From Candidatus Omnitrophota bacterium (lineage in GTDB: Bacteria > Omnitrophota > Gorgyraeia > Gygaellales > Profunditerraquicolaceae), in contig JACRHO010000074.1 of NCBI GenBank assembly GCA_016212045.1, forward strand, positions 1 through 5,679: a DNA stretch of 5,679 nucleotides, given 5' to 3'. Both the position numbers and the translations under genes were made by a program. The notes under the pieces are model-generated. The model ran no database searches, was not told where the DNA came from, and saw nothing but the letters and a program-made list of their open reading frames with translations. Each line of letters starts with the position of its first letter. Positions within the stretch are counted from its first letter, which is position 1. This document shows positions 1-5,510 of the stretch, one piece after another.

Positions 1-402
1 ATGAATGCTACTCACCAGGTCTGCGCCGTCATCCATAGTCACGTCGGGCTTAATTGCCAAGACCGCCCTGATGTGCCGGTAATAGGTTTTGGTATCCTCG
101 CCTTTTATAGAATATACTGCAATCTTTAAATCTTTCGCTAAAGAAGAAGCCACATCATCCTGCGTGGATAAAGGATTAGAGGCGCAAAGCCATAGACTCG
201 CCCCGCCTGCTTTTAATACCTCCATTAACACTGCGGTCTCGGTAGTAACGTGCAGGCAGGCGCTCACCTTCAGGCCTTTAAGCGGCTTCTCTTTTTGAAA
301 GCGTTTCTTGATTAATCCTAAGACCGGCATATTATTTGCCGCCCATTCAATCCTTAATGCACCCTTTTTGGCAAGTTTGATATCTTTGATATCGTAATGC
401 AT
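1..402 (-). CDS. ahcY: Adenosylhomocysteinase (SAH hydrolase), N-terminal 134 residues, cut by window edge
   Basis: AhcY reversibly hydrolyses S-adenosylhomocysteine to adenosine and homocysteine in the cytoplasm, using bound NAD, and relieves product inhibition of methyltransferases. The translated start has the family N-terminal landmarks: RIEWAANNMPVL at residues 17-28, ACLHVTTETAVL at 48-59 with substrate-binding His51, SNPLSTQDDVAS at 75-86, and DDGADLV at 124-130 with the conserved Asp125. The ATG at 400-402 is supported by an AAGGAG ribosome-binding site six bases upstream and by the expected N-terminal length. Family members are roughly 400-430 residues, so about two thirds, including the NAD-binding domain, lies outside the window. 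It follows metK on the same strand, so production and recycling of SAM are neighbours. No frameshift or stop interrupts the visible part. The identification is firm. Confidence 0.93.
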   Translation of the reverse strand, partial: MHYDIKDIKLAKKGALRIEWAANNMPVLGLIKKRFQKEKPLKGLKVSACLHVTTETAVLMEVLKAGGASLWLCASNPLSTQDDVASSLAKDLKIAVYSIKGEDTKTYYRHIRAVLAIKPDVTMDDGADLVSSIH

Positions 403-408
403 ACTTAA

Positions 409-414
409 CTCCTT
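409..414 (-). promoter_or_regulatory. Ribosome-binding site of ahcY
   Basis: On the minus strand the sequence reads AAGGAG, six bases before the ATG at 402. It is a good Shine-Dalgarno match and lies just outside the large hairpin of the metK-ahcY spacer, so it should stay accessible when that hairpin forms. Confidence 0.75.
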
Positions 415-420
415 ATTAAA

Positions 421-540
421 CGCAGGTTACGGAAGGTTAGAGAAAGTTACTTAAGGTTAATTAAAGTTACATCTTTGTTTAATTGTCGTGTTGTAACCTT
501 ACGGAACCTTCAGAAACCTTATGTAACCTTCGTAACCTAT
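421..540. repeat. Long imperfect hairpin made of 10-bp repeats between metK and ahcY
   Basis: Five units in exact 10-bp register occupy 421-470 (core AAGGTTA or AAAGTTAC). Five inverse units occupy 491-540 (core TAACCTT). The two halves pair as a stem of about 47 bp, 424-471 with 492-538, around a loop of about 20 bases (472-491). There is one bulge at 432 and scattered mismatches. Two A/C mismatches (445/518 and 465/498) become G-U wobbles in the minus-strand transcript, so the sense RNA folds better than the plus strand. The metK stop codon TAG (537-539) lies at the base of the stem. No U-tract follows, so it is not a classical terminator. It could be an RNA-stability or processing hairpin, or a dispersed intergenic repeat. 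I do not recognise the family. Confidence 0.85.
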
Positions 541-1706
541 AATTTGCCTGCTTGTTTCTTCAACGCCGCTACTTTATCTGTGCTCTCCCAGCTAAACTCC
601 GGGTCAGTGCGGCCAAAGTGGCCGTAGCAGGCAGTCTTTTTATAAATCGGGCGCAAAAGATCCAATTGTTTAATCATCCCCTGCGGCGTCACTTCAAAAT
701 TCTCCCGGATAAGTTTGATAAACGCTGTTTCGGATAATTTTCCCGTGTCAAAGGTATCCACCATAATCGCCAAGGGCTCTGCCCGGCCGATCACATAGGC
801 AATATGGATTAAACATTTAGTGGCTAAGCCAGCGGCCACGATATTTTTGGCAATGTAACGTACCATATAAGCAGCTGAGCGGTCAACTTTTGTCGGATCC
901 TTGCCGGAAAAAGCGCCTCCGCCCGGAGCAGCTACGCCGCCATAGGTATCCACGACAATTTTTCTGCCGGTCATCCCGGTGTCAGACTGCGGCCCGCCAA
1001 TCACGAACTTACCCGTCTCATTCACATAATATTTGGTCTTCTTATCAATGTATTCCTTTAAGATGGGCCTGGCAATAACATCAATCATCTCCTGACGGGC
1101 AGTTTTAGTGATCTTTTCTTTGCTGGCATCAAGTATCTCTTCAGTATGCTGACAGGCCAAGACAACGGAATCTATCCTCTTGGGGTGGCCGTCGTGATAT
1201 TCTACGGTCACCTGGGATTTGCAGTCCGGCCCCAGATATTTCAAAATACCTTGCCTTCTTGCCTCGGCTGTGCGCCGGACTAATTTGTGCGCCATCATAA
1301 TCGGCAAAGGCATTAATTCCGGGGTTTCCGAACAGGCATAGCCAACCATAAACCCCTGGTCTCCTGCGCCGCCTTTATTTACGCCCTGGGCAATATCCGG
1401 CGACTGGCTATGGATAGTATTGATTACCGCGCAGGTATGATAATCAAAACCATACTTGGGATGAATATATCCTATCTCTTTTAAGACATTGCGCGTCAGA
1501 TTATGCACATCTACGTAACCGGTAGTAGTAATCTCGCCACCAACAATCAAAAGCCCCATCGTGACATAAGTCTCGCAGGCCACCCGGCCATAAGGATCTT
1601 GTCTTAAGACGTCATCTAAAATTGCATCGGAGATCTGGTCGCAGACCTTATCCGGATGACCCTCTCCGACTGACTCAGAAGTAAAAAAATGCTTGCGCCC
1701 TGCCAT
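537..1706 (-). CDS. metK: S-adenosylmethionine synthetase (methionine adenosyltransferase)
   Basis: MetK makes S-adenosylmethionine from methionine and ATP in the cytoplasm and releases phosphate and pyrophosphate. The 389-residue product is full length for the bacterial family. Visible signatures are GEGHPDKVCDQISDAILD at residues 14-31, with the catalytic His17 and metal-binding Asp19; GAGDQGFMVGYA at 114-124; the nucleotide-binding stretch GGPQSDTGMTGRK at 237-249; and the phosphate-binding signature GGGAFSGKDPTKVDRS at 262-277. GRTDPEFSWE near the C-terminus also fits. The ATG at 1704-1706 is backed by a perfect AGGAGG eight bases upstream. The TAG stop falls inside the downstream repeat hairpin. 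No SAM riboswitch is apparent, because the gene directly abuts the nucleotidyltransferase reading frame. ahcY follows on the same strand, giving a SAM-cycle pair. Confidence 0.97.
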   Translation of the reverse strand: MAGRKHFFTSESVGEGHPDKVCDQISDAILDDVLRQDPYGRVACETYVTMGLLIVGGEITTTGYVDVHNLTRNVLKEIGYIHPKYGFDYHTCAVINTIHSQSPDIAQGVNKGGAGDQGFMVGYACSETPELMPLPIMMAHKLVRRTAEARRQGILKYLGPDCKSQVTVEYHDGHPKRIDSVVLACQHTEEILDASKEKITKTARQEMIDVIARPILKEYIDKKTKYYVNETGKFVIGGPQSDTGMTGRKIVVDTYGGVAAPGGGAFSGKDPTKVDRSAAYMVRYIAKNIVAAGLATKCLIHIAYVIGRAEPLAIMVDTFDTGKLSETAFIKLIRENFEVTPQGMIKQLDLLRPIYKKTACYGHFGRTDPEFSWESTDKVAALKKQAGKL

Positions 1707-1708
1707 TG

Positions 1709-1837
1709 TTAATTCCTCCTCTTAGCAAATGACTCTTTTGCCCGGTTATAAAATGTGTGGTCGCCGATATCATACCAAGCACCTTTAAATAAAAATCCGT
1801 AAACTGCAACGTTTCTTCTTAAACAATCTATATAAAA
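1709..1837 (-). other. In-frame C-terminal continuation of the nucleotidyltransferase beyond a premature UGA
   Basis: Reading on in the same frame after the UGA at 1838-1840 gives 42 sense codons and then TAA at 1709-1711, two bases before the metK start. The encoded segment looks like the real end of a sugar-phosphate nucleotidyltransferase. It contains AVYGFLFKGAWYDIGD, matching the family's G-W-x-D-I-G motif that carries the second metal-binding aspartate. With it the protein would be 249 residues, a normal length for the family. In relatives as I recall them, a glycine follows the DA-P/T step where UGA now stands, and UGA is one base from GGA. A Cys (TGT) also stands where relatives usually have Trp (DWL). 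There is no in-frame ATG to restart translation. It is a relic, a readthrough extension, or the product of a sequence error. Confidence 0.8.
1715..1720 (-). promoter_or_regulatory. Strong ribosome-binding site of metK inside the nucleotidyltransferase tail
   Basis: The minus strand reads AGGAGG, eight bases before the metK ATG at 1706. In the frame of the upstream nucleotidyltransferase the same six bases form two arginine codons just before its downstream TAA (1709-1711). That overlap shows that the upstream reading frame originally ran right up to metK. Confidence 0.85.
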
Positions 1838-2458
1838 TCACGTAGCATCGTGCTTATCTATCTTCTGTGCCAGATATTCTTTGATTAACGCGCGGCTTCC
1901 TTTTGGAAAATAATAGAGGCACATCGCTACCAATGTAGAATCCGGGTCTTTAGGCTTTTCTTGAAAATCAATAACTCTATTTTCTTCATCTATCTTAAGC
2001 ACGCCGTATTTTCTACACTGCTTTTTATCTCTGATATTATAGGCGCCAATTATAGGGTGCGTCTTTTTTTCTAAGGCATAGGCCACAAAATTGCTTAAAT
2101 CCCCGTCAAAGAGGTTATCTCCGCCGATGACTAATAAATCATCATCGACCGACTGATTTTTTACCACAAAATACATATCGCCGATGGCACCGCGCCGGTC
2201 AGCATGACTGGTGGTCAGGTCATCTACCAAGGTAATGCGCTTTTTTGTCTTTAAGCGACGTTGCCAATTTCTAAACTGGGAGAAAAATTTGCTGTTTGTA
2301 ACCACAAAAATTTCATCTATCTCATCAATGGCCTCAAGTTTATCTATGATATAATCAATGATTGGCCTTCTTTTTACCTTCAAAAGCGGCTTGGCATATT
2401 CTCTGGTCAAAGGATAAAGCCGAGTGGCATAACCAGCAGCCAGTATCAGTGCTTTCAT
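1838..2458 (-). CDS. Sugar-1-phosphate nucleotidyltransferase (NTP_transferase family), prematurely terminated
   Basis: The family transfers a nucleotidyl group to a sugar-1-phosphate, giving an NDP-sugar and pyrophosphate for polysaccharide or glycan synthesis. The 206-residue open frame has the nucleotide-binding signature LAAGYATRLYPLT at residues 6-18 with Lys24 in KPLL, a RRGAIGD motif at 89-94, GGDNLF at 112-117 with metal-binding Asp114, YGVL at 151-154, and QEKP at 166-169. The exact nucleotide and sugar (glucose-1-P thymidylyl/uridylyl or mannose-1-P guanylyl) cannot be read from sequence. The ATG at 2456-2458 starts one base after the upstream PGI/PMI stop, so translation is probably coupled; no strong Shine-Dalgarno is seen. 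The product stops about 43 residues short at a UGA, and the missing end is encoded in frame downstream. The truncated form lacks the WYDIGD motif and would probably be inactive. It may be a recent pseudogene. Confidence 0.85.
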   Translation of the reverse strand: MKALILAAGYATRLYPLTREYAKPLLKVKRRPIIDYIIDKLEAIDEIDEIFVVTNSKFFSQFRNWQRRLKTKKRITLVDDLTTSHADRRGAIGDMYFVVKNQSVDDDLLVIGGDNLFDGDLSNFVAYALEKKTHPIIGAYNIRDKKQCRKYGVLKIDEENRVIDFQEKPKDPDSTLVAMCLYYFPKGSRALIKEYLAQKIDKHDAT

Positions 2459-2459
2459 T

Positions 2460-3521
2460 TTATTCTTTTGCTAATTCGTTCTTTAAGTACGTTACTCTCT
2501 CCACGGGCGTGGGGTCAATGCCGTACAGGATTGCCAGATAAAAGGAAACAAAATCTCCGATATAAATCAGAGAAAAAATCCGGCTTAATAAATTCTCGCC
2601 GCGCGCATAAATCTCCAAAACACTAACCCCTTCTTTTTTAAGTATCTCTTGGGTTATATCCATCCGCTTGATTACGCGCGGATGCATACCTTTATCGCGC
2701 AGCATTAAAACGACAAAGTGCTTAAATAATTTTTTCGGATTCTGCCAGCCCACAATCTCATTATGGTTCATCTCCGGGAAGACATGGCTTGAGGCGAGGC
2801 TCTTAGAATTTTCCGCTAACTGTCCCCTGAAACGCGTGGCCACCACGTCAAAATGCACTGAGGCAGAATAGAAAACCGTAAACTTATTCCAAATTTTACT
2901 GGCAAGATACTTAGCAATATTATCCTTTTGCGCAATATGGGCGTTGAGACTCTTATTTTTTAAATCCTCTAAAACTTCAATCGTCTGGTTTATTTCTGGC
3001 CTGACATCTTTAATCAGGCCTAATCTACTCAAAACAATTAAAGGCGTAATGCTCAAATATCCTAAGGCCGAGCGTGGCGGCAGGCCTTTGGGTATCTCAA
3101 TAAAAGTAATGTTATCGTTCTGGGCATATTCTTTCAAGGTCCCGCCGGAAGAGATAGCAATAATCGTTGCCGCTTTTTCTTTGGCAAATTTATAAGCGCT
3201 TAAGGTCTCTTCGGTATTGCCAGAGTAACTGGAGATAAATACCAGCGTTGCTCTATCCACATAGCCAGGCAAGTCATATTCGCGTATCACTGCAATAGGG
3301 AGTTTACTTTCAAAATAGAGATAAGACCTGACTAAATCTGCGCCAATCGCAGAGCCGCCTAATCCAGCAAAGACAATTTTTGCAAAATCTTTCTTCTCAC
3401 AAGAAATCTCTGCCTTCTCGGCAATCTGGACAGCATACCTGCACTGCTGGGGAAAATCCATGAGCAGACTTAACATATTTGACTTATCAATTTTTTTAAT
3501 AGATTCTAAATTCAATTTCAT
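2460..3521 (-). CDS. Bifunctional phosphoglucose/phosphomannose isomerase (SIS-domain, archaeal type)
   Basis: This cytoplasmic enzyme interconverts glucose-6-P and fructose-6-P and also mannose-6-P and fructose-6-P, linking glycolysis to NDP-mannose and other surface sugars. The 353-residue protein has two SIS folds. GLGGSAIGADLV (53-64) and SSYSGNTEET (97-106) form the phosphate-binding part, followed by PPRSALGY (148-155). RFRGQLAENSK (230-240) supplies the putative base Glu237, and MNHNEIVGW supplies His253. The C-terminal DPTPVERVTYLK carries Lys347. The Glu-His spacing of 16 residues equals that reported for the Pyrobaculum enzyme (Glu203, His219). The ATG at 3519-3521 gives the expected N-terminus, KKIDKSNM. 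It lies at the edge of a hairpin shared with the ptsI end, and an AGGGGG 11 bases upstream is a poorly spaced ribosome-binding site. The nucleotidyltransferase follows after one base. The dual specificity is inferred from family. Confidence 0.9.
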   Translation of the reverse strand: MKLNLESIKKIDKSNMLSLLMDFPQQCRYAVQIAEKAEISCEKKDFAKIVFAGLGGSAIGADLVRSYLYFESKLPIAVIREYDLPGYVDRATLVFISSYSGNTEETLSAYKFAKEKAATIIAISSGGTLKEYAQNDNITFIEIPKGLPPRSALGYLSITPLIVLSRLGLIKDVRPEINQTIEVLEDLKNKSLNAHIAQKDNIAKYLASKIWNKFTVFYSASVHFDVVATRFRGQLAENSKSLASSHVFPEMNHNEIVGWQNPKKLFKHFVVLMLRDKGMHPRVIKRMDITQEILKKEGVSVLEIYARGENLLSRIFSLIYIGDFVSFYLAILYGIDPTPVERVTYLKNELAKE

Positions 3522-3576
3522 CCCGTTAGAAACCCCCTAATGAATCCCGTTACAATACAGTTTCTAACGGGATTCA
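3518..3576. repeat. Overlapping inverted repeats at the ptsI-PGI/PMI junction
   Basis: The spacer contains three related pieces with the core CCCGTTA or its complement. Piece 3541-3552 is a perfect 12-bp inverted repeat of 3565-3576, with a 12-base loop. Piece 3520-3533 is a perfect 14-bp inverted repeat of 3560-3573, with a 26-base loop. The two stems share 3565-3573, so only one can form at a time. The first covers the ptsI stop (TGA, 3574-3576). The second reaches into the ATG (3519-3521) of the isomerase gene. No run of U follows either stem in the transcript, so these are not intrinsic terminators. Confidence 0.85.
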
Positions 3577-5307
3577 TCCCAAAATCTCCCTGAGTTTCGC
3601 CTGGCTAAACTCTTCTACCTCTCTTCCTGTAGATAATTTCAATGCTGCCTGCGTAATCTCCTGCGCCTGGGATAAAGTAAGCGAGCGGATGATATATTTT
3701 ACCTCCGGGATAACGACGGGCGGCATGCTAAAGTCATCAAGCCCTAACCCCAATAGTATCAAGATTAAAGCCGGCTCTCCGGCCATCTCTCCGCACATCC
3801 CCACCCGGATACCGGCATGGTGTCCAGCCTCAATAATATTCTTAATCATCCTTAAAACCGCTGGGTGCGCCGGCTCATAGAGATAAGCTACTTTTTCATT
3901 AGTGCGGTCCACTGCCAGAGAATACTGAATTAAGTCATTGGTGCCGATACTGAAAAAATCTGCCTGCGTGGCCAATAAATCCGCAGTCATCGCTGCCGAA
4001 GGAACCTCAATCATCACCCCTACTTCAATGTCTTTATCAAAAGGAGTCTTTTCCTTGCTTAACTCTGCCTTGGACTCTTCTAAAATTTTATTTGCCTGCT
4101 CTAATTCCTCAATCCCGGAAATCATCGGATACATCAGTTTTAATTTACCGTGCACTGAGGCCCTTAAGATCGCGCGCAGCTGCACCTTGAATATCTCTGG
4201 CCGGGCCAGGCAGAAACGAATTGCCCGCCAGCCTAAGAAAGGCTGCATCTCGCGGGGTATCTCTAATTGCGACAAAAATTTATCGCCGCCTAAATCAAGG
4301 GTGCGGATAATCACCGAGTATGGCTTCATCTCTTCGGCAACATATTTATAAGCCTGATAATGCTCTTCTTCTGAAGGAAGGTCTTTTCTGTTCATATAGA
4401 AAAATTCTGTGCGGTAAAGCCCAATGCCGTGGCTGCCGTGCAGTTTTACTGCCGAGACATCTTCGGGTAATTCTATATTAGCAGTTATCTCAACCTCTTT
4501 ACCATCCTTGGTCACCGCCGGTAAATCTTTTACCTCCAGAAACTTTTCTACAAAACCTTTAAGTTTTACTTCCTCTTTCCGGTATTGTTCTAAAGTTGCG
4601 CTATCCGGGTCAATGATCACTACCCCCATACTGCCGTCAACTATCAAGGTATCGCCGCTTTTAATTTTAGAGGTAGCTTCCTCCACGCCAACTACTGCTG
4701 GTATCTCCAGCGACTTGGCCATAATGGCGGTGTGTGAGGTCTTGCCTCCGATATCGGTGACAAAGGCACAGACACTCTGTTTGTGCATCGCTGCCGTATC
4801 CGAGGGAGAAAGGTCGTGCGCCACCACCACCACCTTTTCTTTTAAATCCTCCAGAGAACCTTTGCGCTCTTTACCTAAGAGATTGCGCAGGATTCTTTTT
4901 CCCACATCATTGATATCTGCGGTCCGCTCTTTAAGATATTCGTCTTCAATCTTAGAAAAGATATCAATGTATTTCTTCAGGACCTCAGAGAATATGTAGG
5001 CTACATTCAGATGCTCCCGCTTAATGCGCGCAATAACCTCTTCAATCAGCATACGGTCTTCCAGGACTAAAAGATGGGCATCAAAGATTTCCGCCTCATC
5101 CTGGCCCATATCCGCGGCAATCCTTTTCTGCAAATCCACAATCTCTTTGCGGGTCTGAATCAGCGCCTCTTCAAAAAGTTGTATCTGCAGGGGAATCTCG
5201 GCCTCATCTATCGGCTGCTGAGGAACAATCAGCTCTTCCTTACCTATTTTATAGACCTTGGCAATACTGATTCCCGGAGCCGCGGCTATGCCTTTTAATT
5301 GTATCAT
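3574..5307 (-). CDS. ptsI: Phosphoenolpyruvate-protein phosphotransferase (PTS enzyme I)
   Basis: Enzyme I takes phosphate from PEP onto a histidine and passes it to HPr, the first step of the cytoplasmic PTS relay. The 577-residue protein is full length and has no extra N-terminal GAF domain, so it is the PtsI rather than the PtsP form. It has the N-terminal HPr-binding helical region, the phosphohistidine motif GGKTSHTAIMAKS (187-199) with His192, and a C-terminal PEP-binding barrel. Barrel residues are Arg299 (GLYRTEFFY), Arg335 (RTLDLGGDK), Glu434 (MIEVPSAA), Asn457-Asp458 and Arg468 (IGTNDLIQYSLAVDR), and Cys505 (GMCGEMAG). All are offset by about three from the E. coli catalytic residues. 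The start LKGIAAAPGISIAKVY fits the family, although no good ribosome-binding site precedes the ATG at 5305-5307; a palindromic element lies immediately upstream. HPr is encoded just before it. The TGA stop sits in the junction repeat. Confidence 0.96.
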   Translation of the reverse strand: MIQLKGIAAAPGISIAKVYKIGKEELIVPQQPIDEAEIPLQIQLFEEALIQTRKEIVDLQKRIAADMGQDEAEIFDAHLLVLEDRMLIEEVIARIKREHLNVAYIFSEVLKKYIDIFSKIEDEYLKERTADINDVGKRILRNLLGKERKGSLEDLKEKVVVVAHDLSPSDTAAMHKQSVCAFVTDIGGKTSHTAIMAKSLEIPAVVGVEEATSKIKSGDTLIVDGSMGVVIIDPDSATLEQYRKEEVKLKGFVEKFLEVKDLPAVTKDGKEVEITANIELPEDVSAVKLHGSHGIGLYRTEFFYMNRKDLPSEEEHYQAYKYVAEEMKPYSVIIRTLDLGGDKFLSQLEIPREMQPFLGWRAIRFCLARPEIFKVQLRAILRASVHGKLKLMYPMISGIEELEQANKILEESKAELSKEKTPFDKDIEVGVMIEVPSAAMTADLLATQADFFSIGTNDLIQYSLAVDRTNEKVAYLYEPAHPAVLRMIKNIIEAGHHAGIRVGMCGEMAGEPALILILLGLGLDDFSMPPVVIPEVKYIIRSLTLSQAQEITQAALKLSTGREVEEFSQAKLREILG

Positions 5308-5320
5308 CTTAAATGAGCAG

Positions 5321-5351
5321 ACAACTTACGGAGTGAAACGACGTAAGTTGT
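5321..5351. repeat. Left end hairpin of the composite element
   Basis: ACAACTTACG (5321-5330) and CGTAAGTTGT (5342-5351) are perfect 10-bp inverted arms around an 11-base loop. In the transcript this stem ends about 13 bases before the ptsI start codon, where a ribosome-binding site would be expected. Confidence 0.85.
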
Positions 5352-5383
5352 AGCCTTCCTATTATTTGATGTTAAGGCGTCTG

Positions 5384-5465
5384 CGAATTTAACCCTTGAC
5401 ATTTTTTGAAATAAAGTTTGCTAACGAATCAAACTTAGACTCAAAAAATGTCAAGGGTAAGTTCG
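5384..5465. repeat. Central long palindrome of the composite element
   Basis: The arms 5392-5409 and 5441-5458 are a perfect 18-bp inverted repeat. Outside it the pairing continues to 5384 and 5465 with one bulged A and one mismatch. Inside, after a small internal loop, AAGTTTG (5414-5420) pairs with CAAACTT (5430-5436) around a nine-base loop. Each arm contains TTGACA on one strand, which resembles a -35 hexamer, but no convincing -10 is seen at the right distance on either strand. Confidence 0.85.
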
Positions 5466-5506
5466 GCCAAACGACTTACGTTCATTTCATTCCGTAAGTC
5501 GTGGCC
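5465..5506. repeat. Right end hairpin of the composite element
   Basis: ACGACTTACG (5471-5480) pairs perfectly with CGTAAGTCGT (5493-5502) around a 12-base loop. Beyond a two-base AA bulge the stem extends by GGCC (5465-5468 with 5503-5506). It is a diverged inverted copy of the left end hairpin; the differences keep the pairing, for example ACAAC/GTTGT against ACGAC/GTCGT. Confidence 0.85.
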
Positions 5507-5510
5507 TCAC

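Noticed and set aside
89..298. Plus-strand open frame opposite the ahcY start
   Set aside because: It is antisense to a well-supported AhcY N-terminus and has no recognisable domain or ribosome-binding site.
403..536. SAM or SAH riboswitch in the metK-ahcY spacer
   Set aside because: The spacer is one long repeat hairpin. I do not see the multi-helix or pseudoknot layout or the conserved core of the known SAM/SAH riboswitch classes.
421..540. CRISPR array
   Set aside because: The 10-bp units are too short, have no spacers, and reverse orientation in the middle, which gives a hairpin rather than a direct-repeat array.
1838..1840. UGA read as glycine genome-wide (code 25) or as tryptophan (code 4)
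   Set aside because: All other genes are full length without internal UGA, and ptsI ends in UGA. Tryptophan would not fit the recalled glycine position.
1838..1840. Selenocysteine codon
   Set aside because: The family has no cysteine or selenocysteine at this position, and I see no clear SECIS-like hairpin right after the UGA.
3541..3576. Rho-independent terminator after ptsI
   Set aside because: In the transcript the stem is followed by AUUAGGGGG rather than a U-tract, and the next gene starts immediately.
3938..4999. Long open frames on the plus strand opposite ptsI (for example 3938-4351 and 4424-4999)
   Set aside because: They lie wholly antisense to a full-length, motif-complete enzyme I and show no family features; they follow from its codon pattern. 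The plus-strand open frames opposite the other genes are rejected for the same reason.
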